Assembly: GCA_029378245.1 (NCBI GenBank)
Contig: JARKIF010000006.1
Span: forward strand, 2,046,001-2,110,000
DNA: 64,000 nt
Direction of reading: 5' to 3'
From: Roridomyces roridus
Lineage: Eukaryota > Basidiomycota > Agaricomycetes > Agaricales > Mycenaceae
Shown here: piece by piece, positions 32,443 to 44,093 of the stretch
Numbering within the stretch: the stretch's first letter is position 1
How the letters are laid out: each line of letters begins with the position of its first letter
Position numbers and translations under genes: made by a program
Notes under the pieces: model-generated
What the model was told of the DNA's origin: nothing
The model's database searches: none
What the model saw: the letters and a program-made list of their open reading frames with translations, nothing else

Positions 32443-32639
32443 CGCCACTCTCCACAATCTCTCCATCCGCTCACCGCCGACAATGGAGCTTCTACGCACT
32501 TCATTGGTCTTGCTTGTCAGCTCGACTTCACCTTTGAATCTCGTTAGATCTCGACAGCAGAGAACGGCGTGGCTGACGCCGCCTCACGCTTTGAATTTTC
32601 CCGGATGTTTTCCATTGCACCAAATCTCTCGCGCTCTTC

Positions 32640-33339
32640 TAGCCGAAAGCTTCCTTCCATTTCGGCACCATCACCCATCTCCTCCCGCCATCGCCCCTCT
32701 GTTGCTCTGTGAACATCACTCCTCTTTGTTGGCCGCTTCCTCGGTTCGCCTCTCCCGGTCCTCTGGACCTTCGAGGCTGCTTCTTCCTTTGGCTCACGTC
32801 TGCTGCCATCCGAAGTCGTGCAGTCCCCGCCGCTTCGTCATGGGTTCCAGCGTGATGTCACTTTAGGCCACAATATCCCAGTCTCCTCCTCAAATCGAGA
32901 ATCAAACCGTACGTCTTGATTTTCTTCATTACCCGATCTAATCACTCGTGCAGCAATACTGTTGCGACGCTTGCGCCCGAGAATACGTCGACGTTGATGG
33001 TCTGTTGAATTCGACAACTGATCAAATCCAGGAAGCTGGGGGCTTGAGCTCGCAAGCCCCTGTATATATACTAAATCTAATACTGCGCAGACTCCGGCGC
33101 AGCCGTAGAAGTAGAATCCGTGGCGTCCCAAATATTCCCCATCCCGTGGTCTCTCCGTGAGCGGGCCTATTCCCAACATGGTCTCTCAAAGCACCTCTCG
33201 CGGGTCACCAAGTCGGATTCCATTGCCAAAATTTAAAGTTGCGTGTGCGCAAAGCTTCGGGAGGGTGCAGTCGGCCTAAAAATGGGCAGGACGGTATACC
33301 GACACTGGCATGATATCATGTAGCTTAATGCATTATATC
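32640..33339. other. Region after the retroelement relic, nothing firm
   Basis: May hold more of the retroelement, but no recombinase motif was readable. No gene supported. Short CG-rich complementary runs occur at 33080-33110. Confidence 0.3.
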
Positions 33340-33434
33340 TCCTAATTGGTGTAGTGGTTAACATTGGTGCTTTTCACGAAACTTGTGTGTATCTTGACTT
33401 CGCACTAGCCAGGGGTTCGATTCCCCTATTGGGA
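33340..33434 (+). tRNA. tRNA-Glu (UUC) with a 24-nt intron
   Basis: The acceptor TCCTAAT pairs with ATTGGGA. The D arm contains the A box TGGTGTAGTGG, the anticodon stem GGTGC/GCACT closes a TTTTCAC loop (anticodon TTC, Glu), and the T arm is CAGGGGTTCGATTCCCCTA with a perfect stem. The sequence between CTTTTCA and CGCACT is a 24-nt intron at the canonical position 37/38. A T5 run ends transcription at 33440-33444. Exons match the general eukaryotic tRNA-Glu pattern closely. Confidence 0.92.
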
Positions 33435-33634
33435 ATACCTTTTTCCACAAGAACGTGTCCACCTTTTTGCTCATTTTACCGTTCTACAATATCCGGTGTC
33501 CCGAGGATGCTCTTCCGCCTGTGGGTTACAGCGACATAAGAGCTTTTAATTGGCGGCTGCTCTTGTCACGTGATCCACTGCGTTCCGAGGTGCCGTCGAC
33601 GAACGTTGGGCGACATGTGCTGACGGTGACCGAG

Positions 33635-33679
33635 CGCACTAGCCAGGGGTTCGATTCCCCTATTGGGAATACCTTTTTC
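33635..33679 (+). repeat. 45-bp duplicate of the 3' half of the tRNA-Glu gene
   Basis: This segment, from CGCACTAGCC through the T arm, the 3' acceptor strand and the T5 terminator, is identical to 33401-33445, 234 bp upstream. No 5' half precedes it, so it cannot be a tRNA. It behaves like a target duplication created at the 3' end of a tRNA gene. Confidence 0.9.
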
Positions 33680-33864
33680 GTATGCTTTGCCCCAAAACGA
33701 CTTCAACCGTGACCCATCGGCTCTGCACTTCCCCTAACCGGAATTGCTTTTGCACAATAATTTTGTATCTACATGCAGTTCTCGGATTTTTTACTGTTGG
33801 CCAAGGAGGTTCGTAAACAAGTCTGAATGTGCATGAGAGCCGAGTGGTATGTCTGTTGTAAATA

Positions 33865-35891
33865 TCAACTATCATGCCCGGGAAACATCCGAATCTCCAC
33901 AGCTCTCAACGGACCATAAAGCACACATGTCCCGAAGAACCCGACAATAACGCCGATATCCCCCGTCCCGTGCTTTGCTATGGCCCCGACGTACCACGTC
34001 TGCCTCATGCAGGGTACGAGGAGCGCGAATGACATGCAGAACGATAGCAGGGCTGCGAGCCCAGGTGGCAATTTCGTTGGGTTGTTCCAATCGGCCAATT
34101 TGTAGCGGGAAAAATCGCGACGCCGGAAGAGGATGTGCTCGACAAAGATGATGGCAGAGAACGAGGCGGACCAGTAGCCGGTTGTATCTGGAGTACTATT
34201 ATGAGTAGGATCTTTTTCGAAGTTGTTCAATACGAACTGGTGAGCGATACCAGGGCGGAGTAAAAATGGGCTTGAGCGACGATGGCAAGCGGTATCACGC
34301 TTCAGAACAGTTAAAGATGAGAGACGACCTGAGGTTAGGGACATACACGGCTGTGGCGACGATGGCATACACATAACGCGGGACCTTGGCGAATATGGAG
34401 CTGATGTTCATCATGCTGTTCCCTAGGACAAGTGGGCATTACAGCAAATATAACTCCATGAAACTCACCGAAAGCGTACATGGTCGCACTATTCAGGCCC
34501 GTGATAGCGAGGACCATGATGACAACCAAGAACGTCCCGAATCGTCCGCAGGGCTCGAGGATGGCGACGACTAGCCCACCGAAATTGTTTCCATCCTCCG
34601 ACCCGGTGCGCCACGAAGGGACGTCAGACGCTGCAACAACAAAAGCGGCGCCAAGGGCTGCTGCTAGGATCTGTGAAATTTATCGTTTGCATATTTGAAC
34701 CGGGAACCTGTGGTTTGCTCACAGTTGGGAAGTACGTCCCCAGGAAAGTCCAGATGAAGATCATGGCGCTGGACCCATCCTTATCGTGGTACACCCCATA
34801 ATCGGAAGCAACTGTACACCACTGCGTATTCCCCGCTGATATAACCGCTGCATAGGACAAGATTGTCGCCACGGTGGGTGGCGGGTACATGTGTTCGTCA
34901 GCGCTGATGGCGGAACCAAGATGGCGTCCGCCGACGATGAGCATGACCACAAAGGCGATGACGCTGGGGATCCAGGCAAGGGCGGTGAACCTGCGGAAGC
35001 ACATGTTTCATAGGTAGGGATGCAAAACAAGAGTATTACCAATGGATGACTCTGTACCCACAGAAACTCACCACAAGTGTGATGAGCGCGTTGATGACGA
35101 TCCCGTCAGTCGAGCTCAGATTCCCCGTCGCACGAGCAAGGAGCTGCGCTGCGATCAAGAATGTGATAACTAGAATACCGATGGACGAGATGACGCTGAG
35201 AACACTGGGGAGGATCACGCCGTAGGCTCTGTGCAGTGTAGGTGAGGTCGAGGCAAGTCTATCCAAGCACTTACCCCCAGGAAAATCGCCTGAATATTGG
35301 AATCAACGAAATCGAACTCGGCTGAGGAAGAGTACTTACGCTTGAACCATGGACCTCGTTCCCAGTTTCGGGCCGAATATTGCACTTGAAATGTAAACAA
35401 CTTGAAAACAGAACGGAGGGCGACGTACAAGTATGCCGGAAGGATCAACGACCTGACGGTGTCCAATGAAAGGGAAAGTGACCGAGGCAACGTACAAAGC
35501 GTTCGTGATGACGAGAGTAACCACAGTGGTTTTGAAAGATAGTTTAAACACAACAGGTCCAGTGGCGCCGCCGACGAGGCTGCAGTGAAATTACTACGGC
35601 TGCGTTCATCGCCAAGCTGAGCTAACCTGGTTATATTCATGACGGACGTGAACCATAATGTGAAGAGCTGATAGGTTCGTCCGTCGACGCGCAGCTCGTC
35701 AGGGACTGGGCCAATGCTATGAATCATAAGATTGGATATACGAGATAGACGGGGACGGACCCATTAGTCTCCACTCCAAATCGCCCAAGGAAAGAGGTGA
35801 GACGCTGGATATGTGTGGGTTCTGCTGCGCTGGAGACAACGGACTCGGTCAGAGGACTGTCTGACTCTTTTTCCTCTGACGGCGCAGACAT
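33865..35891 (-). CDS. NCS1 family purine/cytosine permease (Fcy2 type), copy A
   Basis: Start at 35891 gives MSAPSEEKESDSPLTES and then the family N-terminal motif TSFLGRFGVETNG. Many small exons follow: IGPVPDELRVDGRTYQLFTL, a membrane segment around FKTTVVTLVITNALYVA, FGPKLGTRSMVQ, AYGVILPSVLSVISSIGILV, STDGIVINALITLVVSFCGY, FTALAWIPSVIAFVVML, WCTVASDYGVYHD, GLVVAILEPCGRFGTFL, and the tail CVLYGPLRAVEIRMFPGHDS. About 12 membrane helices are expected, and the hydrophobic segments fit. NCS1 carriers of the Fcy2/Fcy21 group import cytosine, adenine, guanine and hypoxanthine with protons across the plasma membrane. This copy shows no visible break. It is strongly similar to the gene at 51025-53050. 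The substrate preference cannot be read. Confidence 0.88.
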
Positions 35892-36839
35892 GGGATAGCG
35901 AAAGGACAGGGACGGCGTCAGTGCTGGAGATTAAATTCCTTGGACTCGTCTCATTTTGACGTATTGGTCGAGGTTCTAGCAGTGGAGCTTGTTCGTTTTC
36001 AGCACGGCAGTGGACCAAGGGTGTTGATAACAATTGAACGAAGTGTTTCATTCAAGTGGGAGCGAATAAACCCTAGCTCTGGACCAAACACCCCATCTTG
36101 AGAGGGATATACATATTTTTCGGCCCTTGTGCACCGGTGACCGGGTCCGGGTGGGGGAGTATTCAGGTGGAATGACCCACGCGCATTCGCGGAGCTGTAA
36201 AAGAGACTACGCGCAACCCATTGACACGCGGGAGATACTTACTCACCGTCCATGACAAGGGAACCACCCTGGCCGTTCCTTCGCTTGAGAGTGGTGGGGT
36301 CGCACGAGGTGAAGTGAAACGACAGGCCATTTTCGTAGTCTTGGTCGTGATGTGAGAGAGGCGCGCGACACGTGATCACACTCTCTCTTCTCTAACCTAA
36401 CCACATCCGACAACACAAGAAAATCCTCTCGCAGCGCTCATCCTGGGAATGCGAGTCCCAGGTCCCTTAACTCCCAAATCCGAACGCACCACCGCGTTCT
36501 CGTTCTCGGGCCTTCGTCGCATGCCACCCGAGATTTTACCAAGTACTTAAACCATATCTGACTCCGCGTCTCCGTGGCTTCTCGGCGCCGTCTGCCCCCG
36601 CTGGCGGATCATTTGTGTATCTCAGTCACTCTTGTGGTCACCTCTCGTCGTTGAAACGTACTGACGAGGCTCGAAGCCTCGAAAGTTAACTCGAATCAGC
36701 TGGCGACGCGCGGCTGACTCGGAACCGAGCATTACATTCGTGTGCGACGTGACCCGAGGAGACCAATATGTCCCTGGGACAAGGTGAGGCTGTTTAAAAC
36801 AGAGGAATTATTCTTCAGCATCGCATTCCGAGGTCGACG
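35892..36839. other. Upstream region of permease A, nothing firm
   Basis: A possible short exon on the minus strand (MACRFTSPRATPPLSSEG, near 36270-36330, followed by a GTGAGT) has no supported continuation. A TCCTGGGAATGCGAGTCCCAGG imperfect inverted repeat lies near 36444-36465. Confidence 0.3.
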
Positions 36840-37340
36840 GGCCATCTTTGGGGCATCTAGACATGCTCCGCTCATGCTATCACTGGGTCGAATGCTCTTT
36901 GGACTTGGGCAACAAGGACGAATACGTTTACGGTGCCCCCACTCTGTTGCCAAACTTGCCCCGCCTTTCTCCTTCCCAACGGAGCAATCTACCTGAAAAT
37001 GCGGCCCATAATTCATCTCATTCCTTCTCTCCCTCTCGAGTCGTGTAGCTCAACATTGACTGGCGATTTTAGTGTCTCCGACGTCACTCAACTCGCGGGC
37101 GTACTAATCCCCGCCGTGCCTTCAATCAGTCCGTTTAGGCTCATTACTTTCAGCCCAATTGTAGGCCTCCCTCAGGCTGCCGAATCCATTGTCAATTTTC
37201 TCTCACGCGAGTCGCTGGCGTAGAGTATCGTGCTGTCTCTCACAAGATCAGATGTTCTCTGGAGGTGCCATAGGCATGGGACCAGAGGCTGCGGTCACTC
37301 GCCTCATCCACCCCCGACTTCCTAATCTCTTTGGTAAGCA
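36840..37340 (+). pseudogene. Relic of the 478-residue F-box protein type
   Basis: GHLDMLRSCYHWVECSLDLG with the following YVYGAPTLLPNLPRLS matches GHLDMLRSCALLVECALNMG/YAYIGAPILLPNLLRLS of the intact gene at 62268-63704. Further pieces, VLIPAVPSISPFRLI and ESIVNFLSRESLA, then a TAG, continue the alignment to about 37340. The F-box end and part of the middle are missing and stops interrupt it. Confidence 0.65.
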
Positions 37341-37569
37341 GCTCAGAGGTGGAGCTAGCAGGTAGTTGTGGCCTCGTCGAGGCAGATATTAGATGCAGTC
37401 TGACATCGGGTAGATTAGCACGCTCATTAGGCGCCGCCGGGAGACGAGGAGGGATATCACACCTCGTCTCCGCACTTCCTTGCTGCTGCGTCCTTGCGCT
37501 CTAGGTCGTACGTCTCCACCAAAGTTGTATTTGAAACGACAGATTGGCCAGTAATTGAATCTCTACGAA

Positions 37570-39190
37570 TTGAGCGATAGTAGTTATTTATTTATTCCAC
37601 GTCGCTGGCCTCTGTCTCTGGTTCTGGATAACAATGCGTAAACCACGTCGCCGTCCACGGCGGCTTTCCGTTGTCTCGGTAGACGATGGGCCGAAAGTCC
37701 TCGTCCAACCACTCGATTTGAAGATACTTCTCAATATCTGACCCAGCAGTCACCTCCAAACGATGTATCAATCGCCATTCCATCTGCCTTCTCATCCCAC
37801 GCCGATAATGGAGCTCCGAGTCCCGGGGAGCACAGAAATGGAACGCGATTCGACGGCACAAAGGAAACTTTTTGGAAATCGAAATCTTGAGCGATTGAGA
37901 GGTATTCTGAGGCAGAACAGATTCCAATAATGTGTCGAATGCCTCCAAATTGCGTTCGTACTCCGGCTTGTAAAGAGGAAATCGAAAGCTGAGTCGGGTG
38001 AGCTTCGGAGCGGGGCCCTGGATCTGGCCGATGACATGAGCTGCTCTGTAGCTGAGCCATATGGTGAGGGAATCGAGGGCCGTGAAGACGGGCAGGCGGA
38101 GAAGCAAATCAAAAGACCCATGAAGAGCTAAAAAAATAATCAATTATAGTACTCACCGGGAGCTCGAGAGGACAAATGGCTCACCACCATATGTACCAGT
38201 ATGCATGAATATTGAATCCAAGGTTAGATTGACCAGGGACGACGTACAAAGTCGCAACAATTTTTTGGCGGTAGTGACAATGCATGCGCTAGTTTTATCG
38301 GGTCGTTCCAAAACCAGTGTCCGAAGCCCCAAGGGCTGATATAATGCTATCAAGCGCAGAATCCATTTGTCGAGCTGGGATTGGCAATTTTTCACGAAGA
38401 GCTGAGTGAGGCCGGTGAGATTTGGGACCTGATGTGGCGACTCTGGCTCCAATGATTCGACTCTGACCGTGTCAAATGCGAGCCATGTGAGCAGTCCACA
38501 CGAGCCGACAAGCTCGGTGAGTCGATGGAAAGAGGGGAAAGCGATATTGACAAGCTGGAGCTTGTGCATGCGGGGAAATAACGGCGCGCTCTGCACCGCG
38601 ATGTCGAGGATGCCAGGACCGTTATATTCGACAGAGTGGACGTGGGGTAGATGTGGAAAGGCAGGAATGATTTGGTTTCCCGACAGTTTCGTGACGGTAG
38701 GTAAAATTCTGCGCCTCGAGCGGTTTAGGCGTCTCGGGACATCGTTCCCAAGAATCTTGACTTGTTTGACTATGCTCGTAAGTACGGGCGTCCGGCCCAG
38801 CATCTCGATCCACCAGGCGAAATCCTCGACGCAAGAGAAACGTATGACGGAGAAAAGGTGGGTTATAGCGAATGGGCGCGTCGTCTTTGACGCGAGACAC
38901 AACGCGCGAAGGGTGTCCATGTCGTCGGCATTGTAGGCGGTGATTTCATGCTGTAGTTCGGCGGGAATCCGAGACCCTAGCTATGTTAGAGGGGGTTTGC
39001 ACGAAAGAGGAAACTCACAGTATGACATGGTGGTCAAGAGCAAGGACGTGATGCAGGTGATGCCCGATCAACACAATTTTCATTCAAACTTCCAAATACA
39101 CACACAGCGGGTAGATAGCAAACAGCAGAGGAGAGACAGCAGTAGACAACAATGAAACTAACAGCGATATCTAGCAAAACAAACACACGG
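37570..39190. repeat. Left arm of a ~1.6-kb inverted duplication
   Basis: The complement of this segment matches 60585-62160 through promoter, coding region and 3' flank. Markers are TTTGCTAGA.ATC.CTGTTAGTTT upstream and GAATAAATAA / GAATGAATAAATT at the stop. Homology starts just beyond the stop of the neighbouring hypothetical gene (39199). Confidence 0.8.
37592..39028 (-). CDS. F-box-like LRR protein, copy 1 (intact)
   Basis: Exon 1 is tiny (ATG TCA TAC T, 39019-39028). It joins over gtgagt...gctag to SRIPAELQHEITAYNADDMD, an F-box-like start, then TLRALCLASKTTRPFAITHLFS. Irregular leucine-rich segments follow (LPHVHSVEYNGPGIL, LFPRMHKLQLVNIAFPSF, LVNLTLDSIF). A last exon contains LPVFTALDSLTIWLS, RRIAFHFCAPRD, HYRRGMRRQMEWRLIHRLE, YLQIEWLDEDFRPIVYR and an acidic end ETEASDVE. 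F-box-like LRR proteins recruit substrates to SCF ubiquitin ligases; this agaric group is expanded and uncharacterised. This copy reads without a break, unlike its inverted duplicate at 60695-62131. Confidence 0.75.
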
Positions 39191-39198
39191 ATTTCCCC

Positions 39199-40759
39199 TC
39201 AGAACACATACGCAAGGTGGGCACGGAAGTTGATGTTGTCGGTCGTGTAGAGGTTGATAAGCCGGAGTTGGGTCACGGCGCGGATAGCGGGGACACCAGG
39301 AGGAACGGCTGCTTGATTGAACGGATTGACCTTGGATGAATTCAGAACAAAATGTGAGAGAAATGAAAGAAACGTACGGTGAAGTAAGTGTAAAACGCCT
39401 CGGCGACGTTGTACGCGAGATTGAACCGCGAGATTGGGCGATGCGGACAATTTCCGGTGAGGACTTTGACGATGCTAGGATATCCAGGGTGCTGTCGGAG
39501 CAATGAGGAAATAATAATCGCACGCGCAAGTCCAGGCCCACCTCGATCGTGAGATATATTTTCTCCGTGTTGGGAGGAAGCACGCGCTCCCTGGGGTCGT
39601 CCAGCACGTCGCGGAAGTCGAGAATCTCCGCGAGCGAGACGCCGAAGAGCGTCTGATTTCTGGCAGGCTTGGGTGTGAACGGGATATTAATCAGCCCTTC
39701 CACGGTCGGGAGGGCCGTGGGAATCTGCGGCTTGGACCCGTGTGCATACGCGGCAAACGCTGCCCCGTGCGAGCCAGCGACCTGACGGCGGCTCTCAATG
39801 TGCACATCATGCACACACTGCGGGCAGTCGCTGTGCGGGAAGGTCTGCAGCAGCTCCTGGAAGATGCGCGCAGCCGCTTCCTGGGAAGTCTCCCCGTTGA
39901 TTGGCGCAGAACCACGCGGAACTCTCGATCCGGAACCCGGCTTGATAGTCGCGTCGGTGACACATCGGGTCGTTGATATAGAAAACTTACAGGACGAGTC
40001 TTGCGAGCAGCATGAGCAGCATGGTGCCCAGGCGGGTGGTACGGGGCGTTAGGCACGAGCTGGATGTCTGTGAGTCGAGGTAATATGAAAGGGAGTAAAG
40101 TTACCCCGGGAGCGTGAGGCTGGCCATTAGGATGGCAGGGCGTCTGAGCGTAGCGTCCTCCCATGCGAGAGGGGATGACTGGCCGATTCTGCGGCAGCTG
40201 GACCTGGAACGTAGGCGCCGAAGAGTATGGGTGCGCCGGGGCAGCCTGACGAGGCGCCTCCGCCACCTGCAAAATGAATACGTGCGCCACGACGAGGAAT
40301 CAATACTCACCGGTCGGGGCGCAGGGGCCCGCACTTGAGTTGGGACCTATACCCATGGGTCAGATAAACACGCAAAAGCTCGACCGAGACGTGCCTGAGG
40401 GGGCGAGCGAGGCCCCATTTGCAAGGGCGTCAGTGGAGCCTGCCCTCCTCCGGGGCTTCCGCGTCCTAACAAGTCCCTCTCGGGACCAGGCTATCATCAA
40501 TCAGATTGGACACACACAAACCACCATGTAAACGCACGAAACCAGACCACGCAGAGATGTGGGGACGTGGCACGGGAGACGACTGAGAGTTGCTTCGCTC
40601 GCGATGGGAAACCTCGTCGAAGAGAACGTTGACCGAAGGCAGGATGTTACTCGCGTTGACGATCTACGGGTTTCAGCGTGAGGGTGGGAATGGAAGATAG
40701 GCGAACAGTCAATCTACCGAAGGGTTAGGCCCAGGGGGCGCGTTTGGCGAGCTGGGCAT
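39199..40759 (-). CDS. Hypothetical agaric protein with Pro-rich N-terminus
   Basis: Start at 40759 (MPSSPNAPPGPNPS), then after an intron IVNASNILPSVNVLFDEVSH. Further exons include FQVQLPQNRPVIPSRMGG, DIQLVPNAPYHPPGHHAAHA, CPQCVHDVHIESRRQVAGSH, GLINIPFTPKPARNQTLFGV, SLAEILDFRDVLDDPRERVL and a C-terminal WPGYPSIVKVLTGNCPHRPI, with RFNLAYNVAEAFYTYF and NLYTTDNINFRAHLAYVF before TGA at 39199-39201. The WPGY....P......LA..VA..F pattern with a late TSL/INLY-type strand is familiar from multi-copy uncharacterised agaric proteins. No known domain. Exon borders in the middle are approximate. Confidence 0.5.
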
Positions 40760-41542
40760 CGAGAGGGAATAGGAAGAGAGATGGCGAGAATATGGTACAG
40801 ATTCGAAGCGGATGGCCTTTATATGTTGAACGGAAAACAATGGTTCAGGTTTGCCACCAGCCAAAGCGTCGAATTACCTCGTGGGGCAGCTTAGCACCAA
40901 AGCTGAGAATTGATCATAAACGGTCAAGCCAACAAACATCAGAGCTTCGAAAGAGGCGATACACTTGGAATTGATCCCGCAAGCAAAAAGGTCTGAAAAG
41001 GGTGCAGAAACGTAGAGGGAGGATGTGGGACTTGGACCGCAGCTTCCGGCGACAATCTCCTCGCAATCGCGGGCGTAGGGAGGCCCAGAAGACATATCGA
41101 GCACCCGGCAGCTTCCGTAACCAACGTTCCCCGCGCCAAATCTAGAACAAGGACGAGCCACCTGGTCGCCCGAAAGGCGTGCTCGTTACCCATGGAGAAG
41201 TGTTGCCCGTTAATTTTGAGGAAGCGATGAAAGCATCTTTGACATATGTGGTCAAATCGGTACAAAGTCGCTAGACCGGCCTCCGTAGACAAAACGGAAT
41301 AAAGAACAAAGGCGTAAGGACCCATAACCGCCCATACGGACACCGAGGCATTGGCGCAAATGGGGAGGAAGAAAGGGAAGAAAGGGGCAGGCAAACAAAG
41401 GACAATACGCCATCAGGAACCCAGAAAAAAAATTGGATGACCTCGTTATAGTGCTACATGTTGTAAGAGTACAAGGGTGTTTATGTGCGCTCATAAATGC
41501 AAATGGATGATATGTAGATGGAATGCAGATCTGTACGACAAC
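40760..41542. other. Intergenic region, nothing recognised
   Basis: Promoter side of the hypothetical gene and 3' flank of CTP synthase. No coding or RNA feature supported. Confidence 0.4.
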
Positions 41543-43912
41543 TCAATGCCCATTGACCTCCCCGTTGAGCAGAATCTTCTCCTTGCTTGCCGTGACGGGC
41601 ACAGGGATGCCTTGTCTCAACACCGCCTCGGCGACCATCGAGCCCTCGGGGTGCGGGGGCGTGAAGGTCTTGAGCTGCACGGCCAGCTGCTCCTCGAACA
41701 CCGCAGCCCCAGACGCCGCTGCGATGAGCCCCAGGAAGGGTGGCGAGGGGTTCAGCGGACGCGTACAGAACTCGGGGTGGGCCTGTAGGCCGACAAAAAA
41801 CGGATGATCTGCGACTATAAGTAAGATGAAACCAGAGCAAGGACGAGAAACTGACCTGGCAACTCGAGCACCTGCATCCGCTCGCCCTTCTCATCCTTGC
41901 CCGCAAACGCAAGCCCACTCTGTTGCAGACGCTCCACAAAGTCCGGGTTGACCTCATACCGATGACGATGGCGTTCCCAGATCTTACCCGCGCCCGCATA
42001 AAGCTTGCGCGTGCGGGACCATGTCTCAGTACCCGGCTCAAACACCGTCGGGCGCAGACCAAGCCGCATCGTCCCGCCCATGTGCGTTTTGGAGATCTCT
42101 GGCATGAACATGATCACGGGCGACGGAGTGTCGGTGACGAACTCGGACGAGGTGGCGTCTACATCGTCTTCAACAGTCCGGAGCAAGAGCAGACAGAATA
42201 CATACCTGGGACGCCGAGCACGTTGCGGGCCCACTCGATCACAGCGAGCTGGAAGCCAAGGCAGATGCCCAGGAAGGGCACCTTCTGCTCCCTGGCATAC
42301 TTGATCGCGAGCATCATCCCCTCGGTTCCGCGAACTCCAAAGCCACCAGGGACGAGGATACCACTGAGACGAGTGAGTACCAGAGTGAGCGTGAACGGAT
42401 GAAAACGCACCCTGCACCAACGACCGCACGCCACGCGTCATGATACTTTGCAGGATTGGATTCCTGTGTCTCAGGCTCCAGGTCAGACGATTCGACCCAC
42501 TGGAATTCTATCAGTTGACGAAAAGGGGAGCAAAAAGTAGACGAACGTGAAGGATGAGTTTCCTGTGGACGCGGAAGGCAGAGTGCTCCAGCGATTTTGT
42601 AACGGACATGTACGAATCCTTCAGGTCCGTGTACTTGCCGACCAGCGCGATTGATACGGTGTCAAAAAGACGCTCCTGGCTGCAGGGTCGCGGATGAGGT
42701 ACGTACGCTCTCCAATAGGAAAGGACTAACCCAGTGGTAAGGTCCTTCCATCTTCGGTGCAAGGAATCCCCCTTTTGCGTCATTTCGCGAGAGATCTTCA
42801 GGGCATCGAGATTGAGCCTTTTGCGAAGGTAGTTGACGATGCCTTGTGACTGGAGAAGGAGTGGGACGTGGTAGACTGAGGAGACGTCGTGTACACCAAA
42901 CACTTGTTCTGGAGCAACGTGGCAGAACATCGAGATCTTCTCTTTTGTGGCCGGCAGGAGCGGATTCGGACCCATGAGCCTACAGGCAATCTAGAGCGGC
43001 TTTCAGATGGTGACTGTGAATGGGCGGACGACCTACCAAGTCGGGGAGCAATCCAAGGCCACGCAAGGAATGGATCGTCGTCTGCGTCGGCTTGGTCTTT
43101 TGTTCGCCGTGCATGTCGGGGACAAGCGAGACGTGGATGAGGGCAAAGTTGTCGTGGCCTGCGCGGAACTGGAATTGCCGCATGGCTTCTACGAAAGGGG
43201 CAGACTCGATGTCACCAACGGTGCCTCCGAGCTAAGACGATGGTGAGATGGCGGATGAGGGTAGAGAGAGGGTTATAGACCTCGACGATGCACACGTCCG
43301 GCTCGTCGCCCGTGTCGTCCACCGGAATTTTAGCGACACGCTCGATCCATTCCTGAATTTCGTTCGTGACATGCGGGACAATCTATCCACTTTGAGGCAA
43401 AGGTGAGGACGGGAAACGACAAGACTCACTTGGACCGTCTTGCCCAGATACTCTCCTTTCCGCTGCACCAGAGTGAGCACACATACAAGAACGGCAAGCC
43501 ACACCAACCTCCTTCTCGATGACCTCTCTATAGATCTTGCCCGTAGTGATGTTGTTGTCTCGGGAGAGGGTAACATTAAGATACCGCTCGTAGTTTCCAA
43601 GGTCGAGATCGACCTCTCCGCCGTCATTCAAGACATACACCTCGCCTATCAGGGACTCAGCGGAAGAACCTGACAACTCGGTATTAAAGCGCACCGTGTT
43701 CCGTCGGGCGCATCGTGCCCGCATCTATGTTCATGTATGGGTCTATCTTGATCGCAGTGACCTTCAATCCGATGGTTTTGAGGAGCAGCCCCGTGGAGGA
43801 GGCTGTCGGCGGGGATTGAATAATGGAGGATGTGGAGACATCGTGGCATACCAATGACGCCCTTGCCAATCCCACTGATGACTCCGCCGGAGACGAGGAT
43901 GAATTTGGTCAT
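41543..43912 (-). CDS. URA7: CTP synthase (glutamine-hydrolysing)
   Basis: [19 protein letters not shown] at 43912 is the invariant N-terminus of CTP synthase. Following exons give [112 protein letters not shown] and the amidotransferase domain: [27 protein letters not shown] with the nucleophilic Cys, [13 protein letters not shown], and [15 protein letters not shown] with the catalytic His-Pro-Glu. The stop is at 41543-41545. The enzyme makes CTP from UTP, ATP and glutamine, the last step of pyrimidine nucleotide synthesis, and assembles into filaments in many fungi. At least ten exons. Single copy and intact. It lies between duplicated permease and F-box genes. Confidence 0.95.
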
Positions 43913-44093
43913 GGTAGGTGGTGGGCGAAGGAAAGGACGCGACGCGCCTGCAAGCGAGTCACACGGAGTCACAATACAAAATTTTCAGGGGTCAAACATC
44001 GACCAAATATTGGCACAGCCTCATCATGGATCTGGGTCGCGATCACATGTGGACTGAACATTGAACAAGACGTTCGGCAAGTTTCATATTCGT

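Larger units (their letters stand above)
30836..32640 (+). mobile_element. Truncated DIRS-like retroelement relic (RT end and RNase H)
   Basis: Starting near 30836, GPTTCLEFLGIILDS, MEARLPADKLAYLQSLLS and ELTGYLQFCSQLIPYS match the end of reverse transcriptase in DIRS-type (tyrosine-recombinase) elements common in basidiomycetes. RNase H follows: VDIFTDASGAKGAGGVFG (first catalytic Asp in TDAS) and RDIQFKEFFA. It resumes after an insertion with VLHAVLCWGPQLSHKH and FHIDNQAVVATL (catalytic DNQ), and again after a second insertion at HNLSIRSP, with GVADAASRFEFSRMF near 32570. The palm with YxDD and the 5' part are absent. No tyrosine recombinase was found before 33300. The late part needs a frame change near 32495 and carries a TAG near 32549. 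Dead copy that acted as a landing site for two other elements. Confidence 0.8.

Noticed and set aside
33635..33679. Second tRNA-Glu gene
   Set aside because: No D arm, anticodon arm or 5' acceptor strand precedes it; only the 3' half is present.
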